64,000 nt of DNA from Cristatella mucedo (GCA_009760855.2 WPIO01000099.1:990001-1054000), one strand, 5' to 3'; shown: positions 16,139 to 37,467, counted from the stretch's first letter. Numbers and translations: made by a program. Notes: a model not told the origin generated them from the sequence alone.

Positions 16139-17600
16139 TTCAAGACGCATCTGGTTCTGTAAGGTTTCCTGACTCAATAGTGAACTGACCTCATTATTTT
16201 GTCCGGATGTGCTAGGAGCAGGTGTCCGTGCATGATATAGTGCACCTTATAAGCCACAGGTCTCACTAACCGGTGGCCATGGATGTCTTCATATTTGCTT
16301 CTGCACTGGCCTAAGCTGATCTACATCTGCTTTTGCATGCTTGATATCGTGCATTAAACTAACTTGCTTAGCTTCGTGGCATGCATCCAGTTGCACCAGC
16401 TACGGGTTGATTGGTTGTACCCCTAATTTCAAATCTCCCTAAAGACCATACCGTCTGTTACTAAGCTCCCGAAGCCCGAAAATCACTACCAACTTACTGC
16501 ACGTATGACACTCATCGTAATTCACCCTGCTTTGGCAACGCTTAAAACAAGCTAAAACCATAGATATACTTGTGCCCCTTCCGGGAGAATCGTCCTTTGT
16601 CTTCTGAAATGGTTCACAGTGCGATTAAGAGCAAGAGCCATACCAGTTTGTAGAGCCTTCCAAGCGAGCCTGTCTTTTTCCTTGGTGCTCTTTTTGTACT
16701 TACCTGTGAGGTCACACGTTCATTTTACTAAACAGGATTGATCCCACGAATCGTCGGTCACTTGTCTCGTTTTATTCTTGTGCTTGCTGGTTCGTGGAGT
16801 CTTGGTTTACTCATTTCGTCACAAGACTTACCAAGATTTCCGAGCAGCAAGCAGCAACACAAGGACTGGCAGGTGGATAGATGGGCAGGGGGTAGATGTG
16901 GGCAGGGGGAAAAGGTGGGCAAGACGGACAGATATGGGCACCTGGAGATGTTTGGGCATCGGGGGGGGGGGGGGGTAGATGGGCAGAGGGAGGAGATGAG
17001 AAGGGCGAGTGGTTACTGGAGGAGGAGAGGTGCAGCCGTGTGGCAGCAGCTCTTGCTGCCCCCCCCCACACACACACTGCAGAGTGAAGGCACGTGAGTG
17101 GCACACGAGAGCAGCACCGAGTTCTGGGAAGACTGCATTTCATCGGAATCATTAGGGAGGAACAGCACACAGCAAAAGTCGCTCTTGAGGCCGCAGAGAT
17201 TCGCGTCAGCAAGCAACGAGAAAGAATTCGCTCCGAGCGCATCAAGAACGACTTCAACAGCTGGAGCCTCTAGCTCTCACACCCTACTCTTTAATTCGAT
17301 CATGCACGGTTCACTTTGTTCGGAACTCATCATTTCAGGTTCGCATATCTGCTGCCACATTCACGCCCAACCCATTCAAGGTATAGCCAGCAAGCCTTGG
17401 AGAGGGGAGAGAGAACGAGAGAACTCTGCAAATAGACCTAGACAGTCCAGTACGAACTACCAAGCACCACGCTGGGTGGGCATTGTGCAACCGCCCACCA
17501 CTCGCCGACACCGCCAGCACCCCGCCCGAGCCTTCGGCTTCGACGGAACCGACGCCGCCGAAGCGCAGAGCTACAGCTAGAGAGATACGAGTACACTCGC
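16139..17600. other. Spacer between SINE and beta-tubulin 2 3' end
   Basis: No gene recognised. It contains a degenerate G-rich minisatellite (GATGGGCAGGG-like units, about 16870-16990) with a run of 15 or more G. On the minus strand ATTAAA lies at 17290-17295, about 305 nt past the tubulin 2 stop, and could be its poly(A) signal. Confidence 0.5.
17290..17295 (-). terminator. Possible poly(A) signal of beta-tubulin 2
   Basis: ATTAAA on the minus strand, about 305 nt downstream of the TAA. It is the first canonical or near-canonical hexamer I noticed on that side. Weak evidence without transcripts. Confidence 0.3.
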
Positions 17601-26572
<8,972 letters not shown>

Positions 26573-27200
26573 TTCCGGTAGGAACGAAAGCGATACGGCG
26601 CCGGTGCTCGCACTGCCAAGGAGGGCACGAAATGACGGGACGTGACGATACGCGACCGATGGAACTGCGGATTTTGATTGGCTCGTGGGGAAAAACTTCG
26701 CTCACCTGGTTGGTTGGCTGCCGCAGCGCAGCCGGTTCCGGTAGCATCGCCCATTGCCGTCTAAGGTATGGGGCTCGGTGCACCTGCGCGTCGTTCGTTA
26801 TCTGCGGCCATTACTCACTCCGGAGCCGGCGGCCGCGAGCGGGAGAAAGACTTGAGTTAGTTAGTTAAAGTGCGACGCGCCCGCAATTCAACAACCCTGC
26901 GCGGCTGTTTGAGCCGAGGTATCTTATAGGTAGGGCGCCGATCGCTTCTGCGACCGCAAAAGAAACTATTCGAGCACTGCGAAACGACGGCGCACGACGA
27001 GTGGCAAAGAGGCGTCGAACGCGTCTAACCGTGCAAACTGAAAGTGGGCGTTGCTCGCGATAGTCGGCGGTTCGGCAGCTCAACTGATCCCTAAGCCGTC
27101 GGTCCGCCTCCGGCGCCGACCAAATGCCACCGAGCTTCGTCAGGGCGAGTCGGACGAGATAGATGGCAGGGGGCGGCGCTGCAGCGGCGGCGGCGGCTTG
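26573..27200 (-). promoter_or_regulatory. CpG-rich promoter side of beta-tubulin 2
   Basis: Upstream of the ATG a CCAAT box in gene orientation (plus-strand GATTGGCTC, ATTGG at 26677-26681) matches the one of gene 1 in context and distance. The sequence is CpG-rich to about 27.2 kb. No clear TATA box. The role is inferred. Confidence 0.45.
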
Positions 27201-27234
27201 CTAATGCTGAAGCGAGGCTCATACGGCCACTAAC

Positions 27235-27450
27235 CAAACTGGCATGCTGACCCTGTGCATGTTACCTCTAACCATGTTATGCTTGTTCATTGAGCATGCT
27301 ACCTCTAACCATGTTATGCTTGTTCATTGAGCATGCTACCGCTAACCATTCGATCGTTCTTCCTTTTCAGCAATTGCAAAGTGCTTAGAAAGAGATTTAG
27401 TTATCTGAGGACGCTACAATAAATGTATTTTTGTTATTATTATTTTTATT
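27235..27450 (+). mobile_element. LINE 3' UTR with internal tandem duplication
   Basis: CTGACCCTGTGCATGTTACC, then two tandem copies of a unit of about 41 nt containing CTCTAACCATGTTATGCTTG and TTCATTGAGCATGCTACC, then the terminal stem-loop and an ATT-rich tail. Confidence 0.8.
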
Positions 27451-27492
27451 ATACGAAGTGCGAAGCAGCGCAGCGAGATAATATATCATATC

Positions 27493-27494
27493 TT

Positions 27495-27588
<94 letters not shown>

Positions 27589-27590
27589 AA
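27493..27590. repeat. (TA)n tract inside a 98-bp palindrome
   Basis: A run of about 44 TA dinucleotides bordered by TTGAC on the left and GTCAA on the right, so the whole segment is self-complementary and could form a cruciform. Confidence 0.95.
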
Positions 27591-28000
27591 TATGTATATG
27601 TATATATATAAGAGATATAATAAATAATATATAAGATAATATATAATCGCTGCGATGGATGCAACCGTCCGTCGTTCCTTCGAGCGAGCGGTTTCGCGGG
27701 GGGGGGGCGAACTAATGAGCCCTAGCTGGTCGCCCAATGGCCAGGCTTGCAACGGTACTGCACGCCAAATAATTTCGCTTCGAACGGGGAATTTCGCTCA
27801 ACTGGACTACCGCTAAGGTGCTGCTGCTACCGGTTAAGCTGCCGAGGGCCCGAAGTCATTTCCGCCGAGCAATCATTTAATAGATACTCCTTGGGCGATA
27901 CTGCAGTGGGGGCCGGCCGGAAAGAGGCTAGCAAATCTGCAAGGCGAAAGTGAGTCGGAGCGATGAGAGTCTATCTTAGTGGTCAGCCAGTCGCCTCTTA
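27591..28000. other. Unassigned sequence
   Basis: Contains a run of eight or more G near 27700; nothing else recognised. Confidence 0.4.
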
Positions 28001-28350
28001 ACACGTTTCTCGCAGCATTCATTTGGTGAGTCATTCTGATTTATCCTTGTGATTTCTACCGACTGCCCTTGTTTTTCATTGTTAGCCCGTTTCAGCCCCG
28101 CGAGAATTGTCAGAGAGGAGGTTGATTCGTCAGAGGTGGAGCAGGTTCGCGAGATGCAGAGAAGCCAGCAAGCTCGAGGAACAGCTGTGAAGCGATGGCA
28201 TGATGGGCGGGGCTGGCGCAAGGGCACGAAAGCGCAGAATGAGTGACCATGACCTTGAGGGAGGCGGCGATGCTTTACGGGAAGCCAGCATAGATCGGTC
28301 AGGAGTGGTGAAATGTGGCAGTTTCGACACTCGTAGCAGATAAGCCTCGA
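28001..28350 (-). mobile_element. Degenerate LINE ORF fragment
   Basis: The minus strand carries CHISPLLTDLCWLPVKHR, a decayed form of the [18 protein letters not shown] block. The rest is barely recognisable. Confidence 0.55.
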
Positions 28351-28794
28351 CCGATCCCTAAGCCTGCCCGGTGTCGCCTCCGCCTGCACGGCCGCCGAGC
28401 TAATGCCGCCGAGCCCTGTCAGTGAGTAGCGGACGAGATGGCCGGGTAGAGGGGACGGACGAGATGGCTGGGGAGCTGGGCGGTGGCGGCTCGCTAATGC
28501 TGCAGCTCGGCGTGAGAGGCTCCGGCGAGGCTCTCACAGAGTGCCCCTCGAGCGCGCGGTTTCAAAGGAGGTGAAAAAATGAGCCTGAGCTGCTCGCCCA
28601 CGTCGAGGGCTTGCAGAACTGCACGCCGAACAATTCCGCTCTAGTGCTGCCACGCCTTGGAGTAACCGGAGCGTACGTTATACGCACGAGCTTGAAATTG
28701 AGACGACGCTCGATTGTCGGGTGAAGAGAGGGACTGGTGGTCCTCATCTGGCCAGAATATTTTCATCAGCTGATCTTCGTCTTAACAAAAAGAT
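28351..28794. other. Unassigned CpG-moderate sequence
   Basis: GGCGG/GATGGC-rich stretch resembling 27100-27200 (CCGAGCTAATGCCGCCGAGC and similar). No gene seen. Confidence 0.35.
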
Positions 28795-28930
28795 GCTCTC
28801 TCTTCCACGACGAAGTCGTGGGTTCGAATCCTGCAGTGGGTAATCCTTTATTGCCAACTGCAAATGGCGGTGATATAGACTTTAAGGCTCCTCTAGTGCT
28901 ATTAAAATGAGGCTGTTAAATCAGCTAAAA
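28795..28930 (+). mobile_element. SINE family A, head truncated
   Basis: Starts near the anticodon-arm region (CGAAGTCGTGGGTTCGAATC), with an intact B box, then body and GAGGCTGTTAAATCAGCTA. Confidence 0.75.
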
Positions 28931-29930
28931 ATTTTTTCGGTGTGCAATACATTTAAGTATGCATGCAAATTGCAGTGATGCTAAACCGTCGGTGGCGATT
29001 TACAGTCTTTTCTGCTAAGTTCACGAACTTGGCATGCACTCTAGACAGCTAGAGACACCAGTTTTAAGTGTCAACATATGTATTACTTGCAGCTTAAATT
29101 GTAATTTTGAAGGAGCCCTGCAGTATATACGCAGAAGTTATTCATTTGGCTGGTGATAATAGCGATAGAGGTTTTTTTGCACGTGCATGTTGATGGTGGT
29201 TAATCGCAGCCACGTTCGCAGACTGAGCCTCTAACTAGGCAGCCCACGTTCACTACCTCTCGCCGTACGCGCTGCAGCTCATGATTGCCCATGCCCACTA
29301 CTAACATCAAATCCCTAGCTGCCACGAATTGCTACGCTCCCCAAGTTTGTAACTCACTACAGACTGACACCACGTCATCTCTTCACTTGACGACTTTAAA
29401 AAAAGAAGCTGAAAACCTACGTGCTCCTCAACGCCTCTGCTCTGTCCTAGTAAATTGTCTTTCACGTGGTTGTTAGCAACAAGAGTGCACGCGCTGACTA
29501 AAGGCAATGGTGACCTGCTTTGTAGTGCCCTAGTCAGCACGCCCCTTTTCCTGTTTGCTTTGCCGACCTGTGCATGATTGAGTGAGTGCCAATAAGCCCG
29601 GCCTTACAAGCCTGCCCCCGGCGAGGCCGGTATGAGCTTTTACCATCGTGTCTTATACGACAATTGTGCTTTTGCATGCTTGCCCTAAGCAGTTTACATT
29701 GCTTTTCGTTAACTGCAGGCTACTGTTTCTCTTGCAACGAGTTATCAAGCGCTTGAAGGGATTAAATTATCTGGGGGGCGCCATTTGACTAATATTATTA
29801 TATCTGCTGATGTAGTGATAGCAAAGGAACTATATTGTTTTCCGTGACGCATGCAAATTGAAATGAATATAATAATTCTAATGAATTAACATAAGTGGTG
29901 AGGCTTCACGCATTCCAACAACTACTGATT
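28931..29930 (+). mobile_element. Decayed LINE remnants and unassigned sequence
   Basis: 28931-29284 shows nothing. About 29330-29470 resembles the LINE ORF end (GACTTTAAAAAAAGAAGCTG). About 29730-29800 resembles a decayed terminal stem-loop (TCAAGCGCTTGAAGGGATT). Boundaries are unclear. Confidence 0.45.
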
Positions 29931-30100
29931 GAGCGGTGATGGCACACTAGGTAAGGCAGTTGCTTATCACAACCTCGGTCCCGAGGTTCGAATCCTACGG
30001 TGGGCGATCCTTTATTTCAGCTGCAAGCGATGGCGATAACCATAAAGACTTCGTCGCTAAACAAAAGAGGGTGTTAAATCAGCTAATATATTTGTTTTTA
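29931..30100 (+). mobile_element. SINE family A
   Basis: GGTGATGGCACACTAGGTAA head, CGAGGTTCGAATCCTACGG with intact B box (a small deletion precedes it), GTGTTAAATCAGCTAAT tail. Confidence 0.8.
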
Positions 30101-30184
30101 GTAATAATTTTCTGCATATACCAGCTTGGCGAGGAAGCACACATGATCCAGAGGGACTTGAAGACTCGGTCACTGGTGTGCCTT

Positions 30185-30350
30185 TGCAAGCTGGTCTGAC
30201 TGAGCATGATAATAGTCTGCTTTTGCATGCTTGTCTAAGTAAGCCTGATAATGTACATTACACTAACCATTGGCTGTTGCTTCCGCTGCAGTGAATGTGG
30301 ATACAGATTTAGTCATCTTAGGGTGCATTACTAACAAACCATTATTATAA
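30185..30350 (+). mobile_element. Decayed LINE 3' UTR fragment
   Basis: CTGCTTTTGCATGCTTG, CACTAACCATTGGCTG, CTGCAGTGAATGTGGAT and an eroded stem-loop before CCATTATTAT. Confidence 0.55.
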
Positions 30351-30423
30351 TTTTAAACATGAAAAGGGAGACCTGCTACAGCTTTCCAAAGGATGACAAC
30401 GACATAAATGAATAACTGCATTT

Positions 30424-30579
30424 TAGCTGATTTAAGAGCCTAATTTGTATAGCAACAAGAACCTTAACGGCTATCACCACCACTTTCAGTTGGCAGTAAA
30501 GAATCACCCAATGCCTGATTTGAACCCCCGACCTCGGCCGTGAAGGGCGAACACCTTACCTCTTAGGCTATCACGGGCC
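30424..30579 (-). mobile_element. SINE family A, minus strand
   Basis: Left end TAGCTGATTTAAGAGCC, then hairpin and B-box complement (ATTTGAACCCCCGACCTC), ending TTAGGCTATCACGG. Confidence 0.75.
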
Positions 30580-31356
30580 TTACATTCTCAAACATCTACC
30601 GAACTGGTGCAGCTAGCGCCTTTTATATTTATTATGCAGGCACTTCATCAAGCTTATGACATTTATCGGGGATTGGTGGCTCATTATCTTTATTACAGAG
30701 GAATACCTGCCCCAGTGCATATGGGGCCAGATTGCTCGTTGGTCAATCTGCACACTACCGAGATGTACTGTTCTGTGCTCAACTCTCTGACGTCGATTGC
30801 TCTGTTCAAGAAAGGAGCACGGCTGCAAGCTGGATTAGTTGGCCCTCAGCTTTACCGGCTGCCACATCTGCTCCATTCTACGACGAACGTGGTGCTCGGA
30901 GTGATACGGAGGCAGCTTACCTATTGGGGACCCATGCTAGCCGTCATAGGCATTATCATTAAGCCTTGCTGATGCTACCGGCACACATGTCAGCAATAGG
31001 TACAGCGCTTTTCCAATAAAATGTAAGCCATCGGCTACATCCTGTCTGTATATTTACAGCTAGGCACGCGAAAGCACACAATCGCAAGGCCCACGTGGGT
31101 GGCAAAACTAAGTGCAGGTAGCAGCGAAGCAGAGGAAGAATGTCGGCCGCTCCATTCACTGCTGTCTGCTTTATACCTTCTCTGCAAAGAGAAAGGAGCA
31201 CACAGCTGTAAGCAACGTGATCAAAAGGGCACTTCAAAAAACCGGCGACGTGTAGAAGAATGGCGCACAGAAGTAGGAAATAACATGTATTTTTTTTATT
31301 ATTTGTACAGCAATCTAAGCGACCTTACTTTCTATCCAGGCGTTAAACTTATTTAG
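30580..31356. other. Unassigned sequence with one 121-aa open frame
   Basis: A 121-codon plus-strand frame at 30607-30972 has no recognisable domain, and an overlapping frame exists on the other strand. No splice or promoter support. I do not call a gene here. Confidence 0.4.
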
Positions 31357-31418
31357 CAGGGCTCGAGATCACGACCTTGGTCGTTATAGGTGAGCCCCTT
31401 AACCCCTGGGCCATCCCT
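31357..31418 (-). mobile_element. SINE family B head fragment
   Basis: Plus-strand GGGCTCGAGATCACGACC and CCTTAACCCCTGGGCC are the reverse complements of the SINE-B B box and A box. Tail missing. Confidence 0.6.
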
Positions 31419-31787
31419 TAGGTTCAAGCACACAGCATGTCGGCTGACATGCATCCGATGTGGTGGCAAGACTATCGCAACAAAGCAGCATAGGCAAGAT
31501 CCATTTCCAGGCAACAGCAGCCTGCCACTGAAGCCTAAACATTAGCTTAGAAACGATACGGAGCAAAGTAAAGGCACTGCCGGATGCCTATAACAATCCC
31601 CAATTCCTGGCAGAAGGGGCAGCCACGCCAAAACTTCAAGACAATGCAGCACAACAGCAGTGGCAATAGCGACATCGGTGGAGCAGTAGACAGGATCTTT
31701 GATTGCCTGAGAATTTTTTTTTGGACAAAGTCCCATAGCAGACAGCATTTGGTCGGTTTGAAATTTCCTCAACCGATTACCAGTCTT

Positions 31788-31960
31788 AAATAAATAAATA
31801 AATCCTAGCTGATTAAACAGCCTCTTTTTGTATAGCGACAGAAAAGCCTTTATGGCTATCACCACCGCTTGCAGTGGCGATAAAGAATCGCCCACCGCAG
31901 GAATCGAACCCACGACCTCGGTCGTGAAAGCAACCACCTTACCTAGTGTGCCATCACGGC
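31788..31960 (-). mobile_element. SINE family A, minus strand, near intact
   Basis: (AAAT)n tail on the left, then TAGCTGATTAAACAGCC, the hairpin CACCACCGCTTGCAGTGGCG, B-box complement GGAATCGAACC and head ACCTTACCTAGTGTGCCATC. Confidence 0.85.
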
Positions 31961-32381
31961 AGTCTTGGCAGATGATCTGACCAGGCAAACATGGCTTAGC
32001 ATGCATGCTTTTTTTTTTAAAGAAGACATAATCGTGGCACGTAGCAAGCATGTGACTTTTCTTTAAATACCAGAGCTAGCCGTCACAGGATTCCCCGTAA
32101 AGGAATCATGCATGAACTCCATATTGCATGCTGCTACTGCAAGAATCACCGTGTCAAGTGGGGGGGGGGGGGACTCCACAGTGCACTACAACAAGCATAA
32201 GCAGATCTCGGTAAGCAATAGGTAGCCAACAGAGTACCTATCAAGCGGCAAAGAACGAAGTTAGCCCTGTCAACAGAGCACACACAACTAGCGCCAGAGT
32301 CACGAGGCACATTCTAAGACTTTTTTAAAACCATACTGCAGGTCGATAATCGTAAAAGCACAACCAAAACACGCACGCACT

Positions 32382-32412
<31 letters not shown>

Positions 32413-32415
32413 ACA

Positions 32416-32454
<39 letters not shown>

Positions 32455-34760
32455 TGGTGCATTGCTCAAGCCCACGACCTTGGTCTTAAAGGTGAGCACC
32501 TTAACCTAAATATGGACTCCACAAGATGCAGACGTTCGATGTACGGCTAGACACTCATATTTCCACCTTGGCCAAAATTAACCTAGACAGGAGAGGCAGT
32601 CCCAAAGGTTCCCATCTAGCTTCACACTCAAAGTTGAATTAACCACAAATATCCACCACAGAGCAAGATATTGCTACTTAGCAGGTGAATATTGACAAAG
32701 TCATGGGCTCATTCATATGATGCAGGGTAAATCCTCAATGAGGATTATAGAAACTAAGCAGCAGTTGGTTCGAACATAGCAGACTTTGGCTTGCACAGCA
32801 GTGAAATGTACGGGGGGGGGGGGGGGGGCAGCCCAAATTACTCTGCAGCCAGCTAACGTCCTCTTGAAATAGAAAAAGACCGATCAGCTGATTCAAATAA
32901 CAGCCCCATCAATATAACACATCTTTACAGCTTGACAATGGCTTTTTCAGCCTGGTTATGGCGAGTATATAGCATTGCCTACTATAGGACTCAAATCTAC
33001 GACGTAGGTCATGAAATGTGAGCATTATTCCAATGTACAAAGAACCAGTGGCAAGAATACTCTACTCGGCATTTGCCGGGTCCCACTCTTTGTTGACAAG
33101 CAATACATGGCGCCATTCACTTTCCAGGCGAGCTGTTCCATTCGTTCACTTGAAGACCGTCGGTCACAATAGCTTTTGTTCTTCAGGTCATGGACTCTGT
33201 AACTCACTCCTGCAATTCTTATACAACTGAATCTGGTCTACCCAGGGTGGCCTGGTCACCCACCACCTAGTAGAAATGGGTTCTGCTTCCTTAACTACGA
33301 GAAACACTACTGCCTTGTAAACAAAAATCACAATCTCAGCTGTATGCACATAGCCTTTTTATCTGCAATCCATCTACAGCCATCAAGTGGTCTAATTGCT
33401 CTGGACGACAAATAGCTGGCCAATAAAGGCTGCTAATATTACAATCCATGCTGGGCACACGATGACTTCAGCACACCAACCCTTTCGGTGATCAGCTGGC
33501 CATACCTCTTCAAAGCCGGCTCGCGGCAGCACCAATCTACATATACCATGGCAGCTAACTACAGCCCGGTGAGCATCAACCGAGCAGTTTCAAGCACATA
33601 CTGCTTCACCATTGGTACACGAAGCACCCGTTCACCGCATGCCCGTGACAATGATGGTAGTGCCCAGGTTGACACAGTCACACACAACGGATTAGGTTTG
33701 ACCTGCTTAAAAGTAACCAAATGGACAAATACACAAAGACCACGAAAACTCACCTGTACATTTAAGGAAGCAGTCAGGAGCAAAACAGGCAAACGGTGGA
33801 GCTAGGAAGGATACACAATGGTAGCAACAGAAATCAATGCTGGGCCCAAGACGTGACCACGAGAGAAACTACAAAGCCAATCTAGAGGCTAGGCCCACTT
33901 TTTTAGTCATTCACCCTCGTTTGACACAACAACACAGACGATTTTGCTGAGCTATCTCAACTTCTTCATTTGGCTCATCGCTCTGCATTTAACTAGGATC
34001 TATGGCAAAACCAAGTTAAGCACTACTAATGAGGCTTCTGTGTCTTTACAGGGAATGTAAAATATTTAGCATTCCCTTTTTACTTGACGACACGACCTAT
34101 TCTCTCTTTATGACTTCTAAAATAAGACGTTAGTTCAAATTATTGCATATTCAACCGTACATTGTTTAATCATCTCGATGCCGAATGATGATGAAAGATC
34201 GAGTTTACGACGTGGGTATACCTATTATCTACCACTGCAGGTGACATACAAAACTGGGTAGCAGGATTCCACGGCCTCCTTACTGCTTCACATGGGTTTA
34301 GGGTTCAGAGCTGGGAAGCTCCAGCTTAAGAAAATCTGTTCAGGGTTAAAAGAAATACTAATAAATAAACGATCCGTATGCTTCGGATAGCGATCCAATG
34401 GAGCAGTGCAGCAGAGAAAACCCCCATCTCGATTCAGCCACAGGTAAACGTATACGTATACTCATGCTCTAATACTGGCAAGTCACTAAAAGTGAGCTGT
34501 GTGCGAACTGCAAGTAAGGCCCAAAGGTCCCGTTGGGTGTGTACACAAACTTCCACATATAACCATCACGGTCAATCCCTTTTTTAAGATTAGGGAGTGT
34601 CAGTACGTTTTTACTAAAATCTAACCAACTTTATGGTTCCGTCGAGGCTGGGCTATTACCATTGCATTTTGGCTAGTTGCCCCAATCCTCAGCTTTGGAG
34701 CTTCGTGACCACTTGCGGCTCGTGTTCCCGTTCAACTTGAGGACTAGACGAACATGACCT
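31961..34760. other. Unassigned sequence with simple repeats
   Basis: Includes G runs at about 32160-32172 and 32813-32828, a (CA)n tract at 32378-32452, and a SINE-B head fragment on the minus strand at 32465-32510 (CCCACGACCTTGGTC). No gene recognised in 32511-34760. Confidence 0.5.
32378..32452. repeat. (CA)n microsatellite
   Basis: CA repeat of about 75 bp with two CATA interruptions. Confidence 0.95.
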
Positions 34761-34915
34761 ATACAGGCTCTTAACAATGGATAGGCTCAGCGACCGAATC
34801 CTTCCTGCAGCAGCAATTTGATTAGCGAACACTACCGATCGGTAGGCCAGAGGTGAAGGTGTCAGGGATCTAAAAGTGAATGGCGTGATGCGTCAGTTGA
34901 TGCAGTGTTTCCACG
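34761..34915 (-). mobile_element. Degenerate LINE ORF fragment, minus strand
   Basis: GATCTAAAAGTGAATGGCG and the preceding GGTAGGCCAGAGGTG resemble the minus-strand C-terminal region seen at 200-290. Poorly conserved. Confidence 0.45.
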
Positions 34916-34984
34916 AGAGCTAGTGCTGTTCGGAAAGAAATGGAGCTACGACACTAATACAACATTTAGGGCAGACATGTCTAC

Positions 34985-35300
34985 ATGCATAGCGCATAAG
35001 TTGTTTTATTTTATAAATGGTAAACACACCTATTTAGGACAGCATTTAGTGGGTCCCTGTAATTCGTCCTTCGTGTGCTTGTGCGTGCTGACACGGTGCA
35101 TGCTGCCACTAACCACATTTGCATGCTGACCCTGTGCATGTTACCTCTAACCATGTTTTTCATTTTGTTTGTTTATCAAGCATGATATTACTCACCATTC
35201 AATTGCATTTCCCTTTGCAGGAAATGTAAAGAGCCTAGAGAGAGATTGAGTTATCTGAGGGGGTTTTATCAAGTGCATTACCATTATTATTATTATTATA
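34985..35300 (+). mobile_element. LINE ORF end, 3' UTR and terminus
   Basis: CACCTATTTAGGACAGCATT (ORF end), two 3' UTR units (GCTGACACGGTGCATGC; GCTGACCCTGTGCATG), TTATCAAGCATGATATTACT, stem-loop and (ATT)n. Confidence 0.85.
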
Positions 35301-35301
35301 G

Positions 35302-35400
35302 GGGAGCAGTTGAGGTAGTGAGTAGCATGTAAGTAGCAGCTCATGACTGCTGGAAAGGATGAGCCATAGTGGGTACCAGGAGAGTCGTTGTCGTTGCTTA
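35302..35400 (+). mobile_element. Foldback/MITE fragment
   Basis: GAGCAGTTGAGGTAGTGAGT and AAGTAGCAGCTCATGACTGC match the internal part of the element copies at 11.7 and 41.6 kb. No terminal repeat left. Confidence 0.55.
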
Positions 35401-35468
35401 AGAAAAGTTAAAGCATGTTCCACAGTATAGGACCTGCAGATCTAAGGCTTCTGTCGCAAATAGAGATT

Positions 35469-35852
35469 AATAATAATAATAATGCACTTGATAAAGCACC
35501 CTCAGAGAACTTTATCTCTTTCTAGGCGCTTTACATTTGCTGCAAAGTGAAATGCAATTGAATGGTAAGTAAAATCATGCTTGAAAAACAAACAAAATAA
35601 ATAATATGGTTAGGGGTGACGTGCACAGTGTCAGCATGCAAATGTGGTTAGTGGCAGCATGCAGTGTCAGCACGCATAAGCACATCAAGGACGAATCACA
35701 GGGACCCACTAAATGCTGTCCTAAATAGGTGTGTTTTTAAGTTCCTTTTAAATGTGGTCAGGTCAGGAGATGTTCTGACGCAGGTCGGGAGGGAGTTCCA
35801 GGCTTTGGGAGCATACGAACTAAATGCACGGTCTCCAAAGGATTTGAGGTTT
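35469..35852 (-). mobile_element. 5'-truncated LINE flanked by a GAGATT target duplication
   Basis: A minus-strand copy with (TAA)n and stem-loop on the left and the ORF C-terminus (FKRNLKTHLF region) on the right. GAGATT occurs at 35463-35468 and again at 35853-35858, and the host sequence resumes as another LINE/SINE-type stem-loop (GAGATTGAGTTC...GGGCGC). A clear recent insertion. Confidence 0.85.
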
Positions 35853-35904
35853 GAGATTGAGTTCTGAGGGCGCTTTATCAAGCATTATTATTATTATTAT
35901 TATT

Positions 35905-37190
35905 AGGATAGCTGCAGTGCTTATGCGACATTCGCCAATACTGTATGGCTAGTCTTAGTGAGACAGAAAGCCCAAGTGGTAGCTAATGATAGAGAAATAA
36001 CAACAAATGCGCTGATTCAACAGCCTCGTCTAACATTGTGGCAGGACAGCCCAAGGAGCTTTCACCCGTCTTGAAAGGTGAAATAAGTAATTGGTTGCTG
36101 CAGTTCTCGAACTAACCATATAGGGCTTTGAAGTCCAAAACCGCACCAACAGCTTGAGGTAAAAAGGCTGAGATCACCGAGTGACTAATGGCAAAAAGTG
36201 AGAAATAATTGCCTCGAACATGTTGTTATATCCTAAAGACCAAGCGAGGGATAGTTCAGACATGAGCCGTAGAACAGGGAGACGTAGAGCCTGAGATTAA
36301 GATAGTGCACCCCTTTATCACTACTCATTACAGCAACTCAGCCCTAATGCTCGAGAAACTCAGTAGATGCAAGGCACTTATGATACCTGATAGTCAAAAG
36401 CTTTCGTTTGAAACGGACCTGGAAATAGCGGGTTTACATCATATGCTTTTTTTGCGCCACATACCTGCTATTGCATATCACCCAAGTAATCCCACCATGC
36501 TATAGCATTGACAAGGGTTCGAGGGTAATCCAGTAGACTAAATGTAGCATATAGATTAATGACAGCTCATTTTCGATGAGGGAGAAAAAAGTGCAACAGA
36601 TATATGCAGAGATAACTCACTTGGCTGGTGACAACAACACCACTGAGGTATTTATATAATAATGAGCAGGACGGTTATAGCTTATCTTGATCATGGTCCT
36701 CAACAAAGCTAGCTTCCAACTTGGGAGCCCACACGCATTACAAAATACTTGACGACATGGTGGTATATAAGATATATGGGCTTCCATGTAATGCAATTTA
36801 TACCAAAACGACCAATAATATGATCATTACACGTATCTAAAGGAATGCGCCGTGATCTTTAAAGCCAGCTGCTGATTCTTTTTGCATTCTGTGCAAATAA
36901 AAGTTCTCTTAATGGTTCGAGACCAGGCAAGCAATGGTTTCTCACGTCTCAGCTTATTGAAAGTATTTTCGAAGTGCAGAGACAGATACACAAGAAACCA
37001 GGGAGGTGAGACAGAAGCAAGAAGAGTGATGAAGCCAGAAGGGAGCTAAGCGAAGGCGGTTAGCATACGGAAAAGCAGCAGGTATAAGTCGAAGTGTTCA
37101 GATGGCAAGCAGAAGGAGCGAGGAGGGAGCGAACAGACAGACCGAGCAACATTAAGAAGAGTGACAGTAAGGGACACACACAAAACACAC
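35905..37190. other. Unassigned sequence
   Basis: A SINE-A tail fragment on the minus strand at about 36009-36070 (GCGCTGATTCAACAGCCTC). Otherwise no repeat or gene recognised. Confidence 0.45.
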
Positions 37191-37194
37191 TAAG

Positions 37195-37204
37195 TGAGAG
37201 AGAG

Positions 37205-37302
<98 letters not shown>

Positions 37303-37326
37303 AGAGAGAGAATGAGAGAGAGAGAG
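37195..37326. repeat. (GA)n microsatellite
   Basis: About 130 bp of GA with three AATGAG interruptions; lies downstream of the ATP synthase epsilon exon 2. Confidence 0.97.
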
Positions 37327-37467
37327 TGGTAAGAGAGCGAGCTCGAGGAAGCAAAGCGATTCAAATACTTGGGAAAAAACAGGAACCGCAAGCGGCAAGC
37401 GATCGACATCGGCCACGCACTGCCTCACGCTTGCTGTAAGCGAGCAGCGCCGGACGGCCGTACTCAC

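Noticed and set aside
27423-27752. Tyr/Ile-repeat open frames
   Set aside because: Translations of the (TA)n tract.
30607-30972. 121-aa open frame
   Set aside because: No recognisable domain, flanked by SINEs, with an overlapping opposite-strand frame; not enough support.
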